Positions 24,343 through 35,199 of a stretch of DNA of 64,000 nt are shown piece after piece; positions within the stretch are counted from its first letter, which is position 1; each line of letters begins with the position of its first letter. The translations under genes were made by a program, and so were the position numbers. The notes below the pieces were generated by a model. It was not told where the DNA came from. It saw only the letters and a program-made list of their open reading frames with translations, and made no database searches. Location: the NCBI GenBank assembly GCA_914767715.1, contig OU612067.1, positions 27,440,162-27,504,161 on the forward strand, read 5' to 3'. The stretch is from Membranipora membranacea (lineage: Eukaryota > Bryozoa > Gymnolaemata > Cheilostomatida > Membraniporidae).

Positions 24343-26015
24343 GTTAGCCATTCACACAGCCTGTCATGGTTTGTTAGTGTGTTTATATAGCTGAATTTGG
24401 TAAGTTTAAATTTTATAAACTGTTGCATTGCTTTGGCGGCAGGAATTATTAACAAACAGAGCCTAAAAGGGTCATTGTATTTGAGCATGCCATGCAATTT
24501 TTATTGGCTGTGGCTGCATTAGAAGAGGTCAGGCGACTACACATACAGCCATCAACAAATGTGCTGCGAAAATGTTTAACAGATCAGTGATATCATACCT
24601 CTCTGACGTCATGCAGTTCCTTATAACTTTCATTATCTAATCTGATTGCAACCTCCTAAATTCTGATTCACACCAGCCGATTATCTCTTATATGTGAAGC
24701 TTTCCTTCCCTTGTTTCACTCATGAGTTGGGAGATTGCCAAATTTCACCGGCAAGGTTTGGGATTAAATCAATGAAACTGACAGACCATTGTGTAAGAGT
24801 TGTTACACCTGGATCTGACAGGCTGGTTATATGATTCATCCCCACAGTTTCCTCCAAATAACAGATAAGTCTCAATTCTCAAGCATGTATTTCCCTGTTA
24901 ACCTTATCTTTCTACTTTAATCCAGCTGCTTTAATAGTCCTTATTTTCATTGTGTTGATTCAACAATGAAACTGATGGCCCTTTGTACCCTTGGAGAGAA
25001 AATATAATCTGTATAGCACTGTTTTTTTAAATCTCTGTTTCAGGAAAACTATCAAAAAAAGCCAGGTGGTTGGCCCTATGTTCTAAAATGAGATGGCCGT
25101 TGCTAATAGAGACGTCAGATCCCACTCATCAATTTTAAACATGTGGTTTAATAATAATGATAACCAGCATTCAGGCCCGTTCCCCCCATCCCTCCGAATA
25201 TTTCCCTAATTTTTGTTCTCAAATTGAAAACAAGTGTGTATATCTTGTTACACTGATCACTATGGTGTCATGTTTATCCTGAAACTGATGAATTTAATGA
25301 GAAATATTTGGTTTTAGCCATGTTTATTTTAATGCGATAGATTATTAAAACCTAGCATGTCGCCTTTACTGCCCAAGGATTTGGAATAAAAGAGACTAAA
25401 TTTTAAACCCTTTTCATCACAATGATCCTTTTTTATATGAGCTTATTTACAAATAGACTAAACTAACTATCAATTTTAACCAGTTACCCATTTTGAACCT
25501 GGTGGACAGGTGCTGCTATTCCTGTTGTAAGGCTGTTAACAAAAATAAGAAAATGGTTACCTGCTTTCACAGTTGGGAAGATTGGGACTTACCTACAACT
25601 AGCTTTTACCACAGCAATAGTCATTGCGATGAATGAATGTAAAGTAAGGTGTAAGAGGCAGGGGCGTAGGAAGTACCCCCAACCCCCAGACCTATCTGGG
25701 GTTAAATTTATAACCCAAGCCAAATCAAAATAGAATCATCATATTAAGATGCACTACCCATGGTTGGTCACATCACATGCTGTGCAGTACATGTCACTAC
25801 ACATTACTAACTGGTACTTGACTGCTTCGAGGGCACAGGCTTCCTGATCATACTGATTGTGGGTCTCTGTAAGGTTGGGAAGAAAAGGAGACATCTCTTA
25901 TTTTTTTCACAAAGTTGGAATTCAACCTCAGATCAGGGAGCTTATCCCAGATCTTTTCTAACCAGGATTTTTACTTGCCAACTCAAGATTCAAAGAATTT
26001 TTTTGCGCTTCGCTC
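24343..26015. other. Intergenic, nothing identified
   Basis: AT-rich sequence with no coding frame above background and no recognisable repeat boundary. Confidence 0.45.
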
Positions 26016-26019
26016 ATAA

Positions 26020-26290
26020 TAATATTAATAATAATGAGTTTATTTATATACCGCTTAATGTAACTCACAATGGGTACTTCTAAGCGGTTGTGCACTACAT
26101 CATTACCGCCCAGTCACTGGGTCCAAAAACTCCACAGCCAACCCTGGCTAATGGGGACCTGCATCGCATAAAGCGCTGATACCCATTGGAACACCCTACA
26201 AAACTCGGCTTCTCAGGTAACGCACGTGGCCATGCACGGGAATCGAACCCCACTTGGCTAACCTGATAACCTCTGGGGTTCAATAATAAA
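26020..26290 (-). mobile_element. tRNA-derived SINE
   Basis: On the minus strand a tRNA-like head contains GGGGTTCGATTCCCG, a canonical box B, preceded by CAGGTTAGCCAAGTGG as a weak box A region. A body of about 190 bp follows, then GCGGTATATAAATAAACTC and an ATT-rich tail (ATTATTATTAATATTATTA). This head-body-tail order is that of a Pol III-transcribed SINE. Its tail resembles that of the SINE at 58 kb. Confidence 0.7.
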
Positions 26291-27043
26291 CTCAAAATGC
26301 CCGGGTAAGAGTGTCGATGAGTCACGCCCATCCCAAACTTTAATTTATTGACAAGGAATCTGCTATAAATTTGAAAAAGAACCAGGTTCAAAACCTTCTG
26401 CATAATTGTGGTCCAGGACTACGGTAGATTTTTTTCTTTATTGTTCTATTTCTTGCCCATTTTTGCACAATCTAAATGAAATGAACAATGGAATAATTGT
26501 GATCATGCTGCAGGATTAACTTTGACCAATAGATTTTCTGTTTGGTAACTGAATTGAACGCTGATGGAACCATATCAAGCTTTGATGCCAATACCTTCAG
26601 TTACAATTAGGACATCCATTCAGATTAATAAAAATTCTAGACGTCAACTGCACTCCTTGGTACGATAGATAACACTTTGCCTCCAAATCAATCCGGTATA
26701 TGAGGGAAATATTGTTTCTCTTTCTATTATGGTATGATTTTATTTTTCTGTTGCCTGGATTGAATCTCATCTGGGTATGTGACAATAGAATGAATCAGCA
26801 ATCAAGCTGCAGGGATATCAGGATAATCCTCCAAGGCACTCAAGGTATTTCCTTGTCGGCCAGTTAAAGATTCATCAAATCTCAATAGTTTGGGGGATGC
26901 TTAATATTATGCAACGCATTGTTCAGTTACCGATTTGCATAATTCCATAGTTTTGAAATCATCATAGCGGTTGTATTTCTCCAAACAGACTGGCACTATG
27001 AGGAAAAGTAATCAATCATGTAACTTTTCAGGCTCCTTTTCCT

Positions 27044-27076
27044 CCTAATTTTGCATATAAATACCTGTAGCATCTT
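27044..27076 (+). promoter_or_regulatory. Core promoter of peptide gene B
   Basis: CCTAATTTTGCATATAAATA then CCTGTAGCATC. The TATA element TATAAATA is at 27056-27063, 125 bp before the ATG. It matches the promoter of gene A in motif order and spacing. Confidence 0.7.
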
Positions 27077-27187
27077 AATTTGTAGCCATCACAACTGAAG
27101 ATCCCTGAGATTAGAACACAACACAGAGGAGATTGATACACATGTAACTCATTCCCTACTGAGGACACACACACACAGACAGAAATC

Positions 27188-28006
27188 ATGATTATCCTGA
27201 GAAGTTTGTTTATTGCTGCCTTTGTTTTACTGGTGCTCCACTCAGCACAATGTGAGACCTTGCACAGGGTCAAGCGTCAGTTCTTGCCGACAGGAGTTCC
27301 ATCACCGCCTCCACCGTAAGTAACAAGGTTGTACTGACCTACCACCAAACACTCATAGTTTTTACACATTCAATTGAGCCTCAATCAAATCGAGTCAATG
27401 TTGATTTCACTAATTTCATATAGTCTTGCCTTCACAGTTTACGCACATTCAATTCTAAGTCATTGCAACTAGGATCTCTTTTTGTGAACTGCACATCTAT
27501 TAGTGATGGCAAAGTCTTGGTCCCGGTCTCGTGAGACTTGTCCCCTCAAACACTGTCTCCTCTCGTCGAGACTCTCTTGTTGGAGTGATTATTTCAGTTG
27601 ACAAGAGATTATATCTATAGATGCTTAAGTTGCAGCTATAGTTGATGAGTAAAAATGGTTTTGACCAGCTTGTGTAATTTGACGCGTTTCAGTAACTGCA
27701 CAAAATTGATAAGCCTTTGTGAATATTTTACCAATGCATTCAGTTTTATTTAATTACAGGAGGTTGAATCACGGTCCTCTCTGGGTAGGACAACCACCGA
27801 GTACAAACCCGGTTCTCGGAGGATTCGGGGCTGGAGCTAGGCTAGGAGGTAATACATGGATAGGAGCTTCACATCGTAACGGAGGGACTATCGGAGTGGG
27901 TGGTACCTCCAGAGGGGGAGGATTCAGCTGGTATGGTGGATTCTCTCCTAGAGGTGGAAGTGGTGGAGGCGGGTCTGCAGGAATAGGATTCAAAGCTAAA
28001 TTCTGA
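27188..28006 (+). CDS. Secreted Gly-rich cationic peptide precursor B (attacin/diptericin-like design)
   Basis: Exon 1 (27188-27315) encodes the signal peptide MIILRSLFIAAFVLLVLHSA followed by QCETLHRVKR. The donor is CCACC/GTAAGT in phase 2. Exon 2 (27760-28006, acceptor TAATTACAG) encodes RLNHGPLWVGQPPSTNP, the Gly core RLGGNTWIGASHRNGG, VGGTSRGGGFSWYGGF, and ends GSAGIGFKAKF. The precursor is about 125 residues. The mature part after RVKR is about 90, opens with Gln and a short run of prolines, has no Cys, and I count no Asp or Glu, so it is clearly basic. It is divergent to paralogue A, 5.5 kb away. The strongest conservation is in the signal, RVKR and GGNTW...GGTSRGGG...WYGG blocks. The split between pro-segment and G domain falls at the intron in both. 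A secreted defence peptide is the best inference; a structural Gly-rich peptide is the alternative. Confidence 0.88.
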
Positions 28007-28187
28007 TAAACATCTCGGCAAACATCATCCTAAAAATATCGGATAATCGCTTTAACATTCAGAGTAAACTCAGAATTTAACTTATATTCCTGTCAATAGA
28101 AGCGCTAGATACTGTTTTATGCACACACAAACTCATGTCTAAGATGTTATATGAAAACTTTTTTTAATAATCCTATTCTATATAATG

Positions 28188-28193
28188 AATAAA
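28188..28193 (+). terminator. Polyadenylation signal of peptide gene B
   Basis: AATAAA 182 bp after the stop codon, the first canonical signal downstream of the gene. Confidence 0.6.
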
Positions 28194-28199
28194 AATGAC

Positions 28200-30250
28200 T
28201 TCTTCAAGCCAAGTGTCTGATATTTTCGAGGGCTCATAGATGAATCACATAATATATATAGTTGACATAATATGTCATCAGAGCTCAGTTAATATGATTA
28301 ATCTCTCTTCATCTCAGCTCACAGTATAGACTGATGCACGGCTGCCCCGTACCTACTGACTCTGATTTTATGAACAACTCTGTTGAGTTGTGATGTAGTC
28401 ATGTGATCTGTCTTCGCAGCCAGATGTTCAGCTATAAACTTTCTTATTGCTAGAATGTGCATTCCGAGCTGTGTAGATCTTACAATGACATGGAAAAGTT
28501 TGATTTATTCAAAACTGTTTAGAAAAGGCACTGACGAGATAATGGTACATCACCAAAACCCCCTAGAACACATTATCATGCAGTTAACCTTATGATATAT
28601 AACAGTGAGTTGGGCAACATCTAAAGATATTTTCTTTTCCCAGTTGATTTTTGATCCCCGAGTCTACTAATAAAAAGAGGTTTATGATCATCATCTTAAG
28701 GTTCTGATCATGCAAATCACTTGAGAGTTATTTTCTCATGAACCAAGAGAGAACAACTCCATACCCATATCAGATCCTTTGGCCTTTCACCTTCACCAGT
28801 TTAGAACCTGCCGAATGATTGGTATATAATCATGATATGTAAGAGTATGACCAGAATATCAAAAGATCTGTGTTGAGACATTGTGATGCCAATTAACTCT
28901 ATAGATGTCAAATGAAATCCTCGCGCATTCAATAAGGATGTTTGATTCTGCGGATACAAACGTGGAGGCAATATACGTGGACGAGATAGTGGGGGACTCA
29001 AACTATACAAGAAAACCACAACCCAAACGCTTAGCTTCTAACAACTAAATAAATGCGGCTTTTACCAGTGCTAGCTGAACAGCCCATACAATCTACAATA
29101 ATTTCACAAGATAGTTATTGAGTTTTTTATCTGTTCTTTGTATGAATTGGCACTAGACAAAATGTCAGGAGTAAATTTTAGCTGTCGTAACTATCATAAC
29201 TATTTGTCATCATTGTTGGCTTCATCATTCTGAAGTTCACTCATTATATCTGAAAGGGGGGGGGGGGGCGCAGTATCAAAAACCCCAAACCATAAATTAT
29301 GATAAGTCGATGCTCAAAAGTGATAAAGCGGTCAGCCAGGGCGAATTTATAAAATAAAATCAATCACCATAAAACATTATTTACAACTGAAAATTCTATC
29401 TAATGATAGGTTGATAGTCATGCAGCATATACTAAAACCTAAAAGGTTAGTTTTATATCAAAATTCCCTACACCCTAAAATTTTAGATATAATTTAAATC
29501 ATTAATACTTATGGTGAAATTGGATGACAGGTAATTCTAAAATGAGTGACAGATGATTCTACATGCAGACAGGAAAACATTTACAACTCATGCTTGGCCA
29601 CATATAGATATACTTTATTGACTATAAAATGTTTTATCTCATCTTTTTTCAAAATGAGGTGAACCCTGTGTAGAATGGTGCCAAATCACTATCAGCTGAA
29701 ATGTTAATTTAATGCAAATAGCAAAAAATATAAGAATTCAAATGTTGATATAAGTTTGTTTTGCTGGTGGTAAAGAATGTTTTGAGATTTCACCTGCCAT
29801 GTCATTTAAATTGATTTGTCTGCAACAACAACAACAATTTACAAAAGCAAAAAATATATGACTTTAACTGTTTATACAAGTGCAATGTTCATGGCATCAA
29901 AAAATGTTTTAGGATGGTTCATGCCAAGATGTAGGAAGGACTTCTGCAAAGTTAGCAGCTTTAACCGTAAATTATTTGAAGGTTACTTTGAGAATATTTT
30001 ATGGCATGACAATGAGAGTGGCATGGGATGATATTAATGCAGTAGATTAAATTGCGGTCCGCCTCAACAATTATTTGATAAGTAAATCTGCCATTAAATT
30101 AACACAAGGTGTTCATCCTGACATAATCTCACGCGTAAACAACAGACTGTTATTGGCAATGCAAAAAACTTGAAATTAAGTCATCTTATACCAAATTTTG
30201 AGACTACCCAACTGACCTTAATAATTCGCGGTATATAAGCTTTTGCAAAA
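28200..30250. other. Intergenic; one Pro/Arg-rich minus-strand frame of doubtful status
   Basis: On the minus strand, 29009-28801 begins after a good pyrimidine tract and AG and reads LSPPLSRPRILPPRLYPQNQ before a hydrophobic end. No signal-peptide exon was found upstream, so I do not call a gene. A run of 12 G lies near 29257-29268. The rest is AT-rich. Confidence 0.3.
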
Positions 30251-30257
30251 TGAATAC

Positions 30258-30335
30258 GTGAATAGTGATTGTTTTCCAATTTTAGGTCTGCGTTTATAGA
30301 CGCAGACCTAAAATTGGAAAACAATCACTATTCAC
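30258..30335. repeat. 78-bp near-perfect palindrome just upstream of a start codon
   Basis: Each arm is about 36 bp (GTGAATAGTGATTGTTTTCC on the left; its complement closes the right arm), with one mismatched pair beside a 4-bp AT centre. The right arm ends 32 bp before the ATG of the six-cysteine gene, so it would sit in its promoter or 5' UTR. It can form a cruciform in DNA or a very stable hairpin in RNA. Confidence 0.95.
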
Positions 30336-30367
30336 CAGGCTAGTTTGTTGCTGATCTCTTTGAAATT

Positions 30368-32005
30368 ATGAATCAAGCGGTTTTGACATTTCCATGTAAG
30401 TAAACACGAAATACACCATCATATACTGCAGAAGACATATCTATAATTATTTATGTTTACCATTTAAGTTTGCACTGAAAAAGACTGAGGTAAATTAAAT
30501 TGAAATCCTTTTTATTATTGTTCTAAATTATAGATGGTTCGTACTTGAAAGCTCATACAATCAATTCAGAATGCTCTGCGCTTTTGACATGTGATAATAT
30601 TTTTACTTACTTACAGTACTAACCTCGTCAATAACTTTGAGCCAAGCTGATCAAACGGTTTGGGATTATTTCTCATTATTTGATTTCTCCTGGGATGCAA
30701 TGAGCATGTATTGGACGACAGAAGACTGGTTTGTTAGTTTTTTTCTCCAGTTATTCTTGAAATAGACATGGGCACTCACTTGATATCGGAATTAAATAGC
30801 TACTATAGTCCCAAAATCATATAAGGCTGAATAACATGTTTATGTGTAATACATTCAAAAATATTTTTCTGAAAGCGATCAAAGCTGTCCTAATAAATGA
30901 GTTTTCTCTCAAAGTTTCTGTTCTTGATTCCCAAGCGTGTAGCCACATCAGGAAATAGCTTCAGATGTTTATGTGTGTTTTTTTACACATGCATACTATC
31001 TTGTTGTTATAACACTTTAATTCTATTATGTCAACAGAATGGGCCATCAAACAGTGGATTGTCTCTATATCTCACCAAGGAGAGAATTCTACCTTCTTGT
31101 GACTCATTTCTAAACTCTCCTGTTAGAACGGTAAGATAATAATCATCTGTATCAATCATTCTGGATACAAGCGACACTGATGATTTGGTTTGGTATTTGG
31201 TATTTTATTTACAGGGTGGGAATTTGTTGGCTAACCAATTCAGTCCCCTAGCTGATTGCCTCAACTCCAGCAATTTTATGAAGAACAACCCTTACGAGAG
31301 AGACAATTTCACAGAGTTGCTGGGAAGGACAGCTTGTAGAATGAAAAACTTCGACAACTGTACAAGACAACCATCTAGAAGAGTTTTTTTCCCCAACCAC
31401 CTAGCAGCATGTAAGTTAAGTTCGGGCTTCATGCTTAGTTGAATATGTCTGAAATCCTTAGGGCAGTTAGGATAAACCTTTGTTTCTACAGTCAACTGAA
31501 TGAACACAAAATTGCAGAAATGATGCATCAGACTGTCATTGGCAATAAGCATATATTTTTTTATGTTTTAAAAAAAATTTGTTTGTTTTTATCATCGAAA
31601 TAATGTTCTCCCGAAAGTGCCATAACAACTAAAACAATCCAAAACAGACCGAGGTGAGGCGTTGATAGACAGCTCGGCTAGATCCACTGGAAACAATGAG
31701 AATGGCTATGTCTTAGACATGAAATATGTAAATGTGTGCTGTCTGAATGCCCTCTTGTTTGAAGATCTGATGAGTAGTGGAAATTTTTGAATTCATTTAA
31801 TTATAAAATAAATTTTAAAATCGAATTCGAAATAAATTTATTTCTTCACAAAAGGATGCAATCATGTCTCAAACTTCGATCGATTTTATCATGTTAATCC
31901 ATTTTTTGTTTTAATTTGACAGGCACTTCAATCAACACCATAAAGGCATTGGCAAAAACTCGAAATCTGATGGAATGCGTTTTAAACCGGAATGCAGCCA
32001 GATAA
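30368..32005 (+). CDS. Small secreted six-cysteine protein, five exons, family not recognised
   Basis: Exons: 30368-30395, 30617-30732, 31038-31130, 31215-31410, 31923-32005. Every junction is GT-AG (one donor is the weak GTTAGT), and all four phases (1, 0, 0, 1) agree. The product is about 171 residues. It opens MNQAVLTFPLLTSSITLSQA, a plausible but short signal peptide, then ADQTVWDYFSLFDFSW. Cysteines are in PSCDSF, LADCLNSS, RTACRMK, FDNCTRQ, LAACTSI and LMECVLN: six, enough for three disulphides. Candidate N-glycosylation sites are NSS, NFT and NCT. It ends NRNAAR and a TAA stop. The start is the first in-frame ATG after a TAG at 30341. I do not know this family. Its nearest neighbour is the Gly-rich peptide gene B 2.4 kb upstream in the same orientation. 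A role in secretion or immunity is inference from the signal peptide and neighbourhood only. Confidence 0.7.
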
Positions 32006-33417
32006 ATGATGTGACAATACAAAGACAGCGACAAACCGTAAGGGCAATCTGTGCTATGCAATGCTAGCCCAACTCTTAAGGCTTCTCAAGTTGGTCTAGG
32101 CGTATGAAGAAATTATTGATTCATAAAACATCATATCTAAAAAAGGCAGCAACAGCTTACTGAGGACACAGATGAAGTAACCAGGAACTTTGCTTTCTTC
32201 ATACCAAAAAAAAATGTTCAGGTCGGTATCGTTGTATTTCTCTTTCTGCTAGTACTTCAATGGGAATGCAAGAATTACTTTGTTCCTTGTTCACTTGCAT
32301 TAATACATGCGAAACTTATTCTTTTTAGTATTTTTAACTATTACCAAATACATCGCAATAAGAGAAAGATCTGCCAACAACACTCATGACACACTTTTTG
32401 ACATGTTATCAGAATAGTGATCAGCTATAATAATAACCTTCAACAACCTCACCGTTATATGATTAAGTCATGAGGAAACAGATCCTGTTATCATCAGGAA
32501 ACGAGGCAGTGCAATGCAAATAATAACTGATTATTTGTTATTTCTTGAGTCATCCATGCCTCATAAGTTGTTATTACCAAATGCCACATTTTTCTCCTAC
32601 CGAGAAAAATCTTGCAAAAATATATGTCAGAACCACAATTGTCAATAATCCAAAAATTTCATCGCCGGTTTATTTCTTTTGGCAATCGTTGTCATCCAAA
32701 TCGCTCTTTGTAAAGGCCTACCACAAATTTCTAAACAAACTAAAATAAAGAAATCCATACCGAGAGCAGAAAATCATGGTTATACGCAATCTTGTATTAT
32801 GATCGCTGCTAGTCATGTAATTTTATCATGACTTTGCCAAGGCTTCTAGCAGCTATTTAGGCCCGGGCCGATTTCAGTGCCCGTTCAACACATGTACTTT
32901 CTGATCAGTCACTGTGTCAAACCTTACAATAAATTTTTTTTCAGCAGAAAATATTTACAAGGTGGGTAATTCATTTTGTGAAGTAGGACATTAACACAAA
33001 CACCTTCCCCCACCCTGCACCCACATACATCATTTAAAAGAATGATCAAAATTTTTGTTCAATCAGTGAGCATTTATATTAAAATCAAAAGAAAAATCAC
33101 GAATAACTACAACTACCAGCTTGGAAACGGAGAACACAGATTTATATATTTCTACACATCACACAGGTGTATGCCTCAATTTGTTGATGCTGTCTGTGAT
33201 TTTTAGGGTTTTTATGTAGGTTATTTTTCCACATAATCCACACGATCACAGTACGTAGTGCAGATTGTTGGGCTAAAGTGTTCGTGGTCGCAGCTGTAGC
33301 TCTGGCTGTACTCTGTCAATTTGTTAGTACATACTTTCAGTGCTTGGATGGATTTATGGTGTATGTGCATTGCTGTCTGCACACTTGTCCATTGATCCCT
33401 GCGATTTTACTTTGCAG
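32006..33417. other. Intergenic, nothing identified
   Basis: AT-rich. An AATAAA near 32743 is the nearest plausible polyadenylation site for the six-cysteine gene. The frame near 33278-33496 lacks an ATG and is not called. Confidence 0.4.
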
Positions 33418-34190
33418 TGGCCGGTGCGAAGTTTTCACATGCGGAATCGTTGGAGTTGAGAGTCATAAATCTCAGGGAGGTCCTAAGTTCAATTAAACTC
33501 CCAGTTTCAGGTTTCAAAGACGATCTTATCGATGGCATCTTAGCTTATCAGAGCAGGATAAAAACCCAAGCTATATTACTAGACCTGGAAATTTCATAAA
33601 CTTGAATTATGGAAGCAGGAGTTGGACTTTTCTCCGTACAGGTCAAGTTAACCATGCTAGCTCCATCCTCAACTTGGCTGCAAATTCCAATGGTGTTTTA
33701 CTTACTAGAAATAATGATGAAGCACCTTAGCAAATTCCTCAGGATCCTAGGGCTAAAATCTCTCATAATGCATTTGAAATAATTCTTCAAGAGCTACCAA
33801 ATCAATCTGTACATGCTCAGGATCAACCGGACCCAGATTCTGTTAATTCACATGTGCAAAATTCAAAAACAGCAAATGCCATCTGCTATTTATGTAAACA
33901 GCAGCATCAGCTATCACAGGGCAACAGAGAGTATAGTCAGGCTTCATCTATTTTTGGGGCTAATGATAATAAATGCTTTTGACGATGCCCCATTCTAATC
34001 AGCCCATTCATGTACATGTTGGAGCTAATGAGGCACAAGCGTTCACAACCCAAATCCGATGATTTGGAATAGCTTGTTACAAAGCCTACCAAGCCAAAAC
34101 TGGTGACTCAGCTTGGTGCTTCGCAGCAGAACAATGAATGGTTATTACAGCTGCAAAAAAGTGATAGGTCTGGTACCAGTTAAGAGGGGA
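33418..34190 (+). pseudogene. SAP-domain protein fragment, decayed
   Basis: After the acceptor TTTGCAG at 33417 the frame reads GAKFSHAESLELRVINLREV and LSSIKLPVSGFKDDLIDGIL, a good match to the SAP helix-extended loop-helix DNA-binding motif (leucine-rich helix, PVSG turn, K-x-DLI). The frame stops at 33600. Beyond it coding-like sequence continues in another frame (NHASSILNLAANSNGVLLTR, FEIILQELPNQSVHAQD, CYLCKQQHQLSQGN) with at least one stop. SAP motifs often occur in mobile-element proteins of invertebrates, which fits the decay. The element family is not identified. Confidence 0.6.
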
Positions 34191-34309
34191 TTCGGTTACA
34201 GTCCATAATCATTTCTTGTCAAAAAATGTGAATGAAGCCAATTAAAAGTGTGATCATAATTTTTGGTCTTTTGTTTATTGCGGGAACATGATGATACTAT
34301 GCGAATAGA

Positions 34310-34850
34310 GAGTTGGGATGCTCAAGGTACCCCTGATAATAGATTATTCATTGTGGATCACTGTACGCCAAAGTAAGCACAAACTTTAACTAGAATGCCT
34401 TCAATGCTCAATCTTCAAAAGGCATTTCGGATAAAGTGCTTGGACTTGAACCGTAATGCTCTTTAAAATGATTGACTGTAATTAGAACTCACTGTTGTGC
34501 CGTCATAACAAATCTCAATTCAGAGGCGCCAAGGCTGTGACGATCGATTTATAACAAAGTCACCTGCCTAGCACCCCTGGGCAAAGATTCCGGGGATGGA
34601 AGAGAACACCCAACATTCTCATGTGTGTATTTCCGGTTCTATCAAGATTTGACGATTGCTAATTGATGGTTTTTTAGAGTTCTAGAATTTATTGCTCTAA
34701 AGGTTGGGCAAAACTGCCCCGACATTCTGTCATTTAAAAACATGACAAAATCTGCCGAAAAAAGGAAAATAAATAGGAAAAAAGAAAATACTTCTGCACG
34801 TCTGTGCGAAAAGAATCACAAAATCCCTGCAGAAAAAAAAGAAAAATAAG
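34310..34850 (+). repeat. Dispersed repeat copy (inverted relative at 51950-52340)
   Basis: Shared blocks in inverted order with the 52-kb region: GTGGATCACTGTACGCCAAAG, AATGCTCTTTAAA, ACAAATCTCAATTCAGAGGC, GGAAGAGAACACCCA, TTTATTGCTCTA and GGTTGGGCAAAACTGCC. The copies have drifted. No terminal repeats or coding frame define the family. Confidence 0.75.
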
Positions 34851-35022
34851 CAGCAACACAGCAGCACTTTCACATATGCTGTCCCCAGATCTCGGGCGAA
34901 CTTCATCTCATATCTTGGAAAAAGGCGACACCGCATCGCTACACTGCAACAAAACTGGAGTTTTAGTGGGGAGTGATTTACAGAAGCAAGAAGCCCCGGC
35001 TAATTCATCATCAGCTGGCTGG

Positions 35023-35077
35023 CTGAGGTGCGCCTGAGGTGCGCCTGAGGTGCGCCTGAGGTGCGACTGAGGTGCGC
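35023..35077 (+). repeat. 11-bp GC-rich minisatellite, five units
   Basis: CTGAGGTGCGC is repeated five times with one substitution (fourth unit ends GCGA). Confidence 0.95.
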
Positions 35078-35199
35078 CAGCAACCAAGGTACTGATGTCC
35101 CTGAAATACAGCTAAGCGTTGCTCCTGTTACAGAGCAACGGTACGAGGGAAGAACTATCTAGATAGATGAGCCGATTCAGGTACACCCTGAAAAATTCA

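Noticed and set aside
27769-27993. Proline-rich minus-strand frame PPPPLPPLGENPP
   Set aside because: It is the antisense of the Gly-rich exon of peptide gene B.
33278-33496. Signal-peptide-like frame FVVAAVALAVLCQF
   Set aside because: It begins at GTG, not ATG, and runs out of frame through the SAP exon; no splice model supports it.
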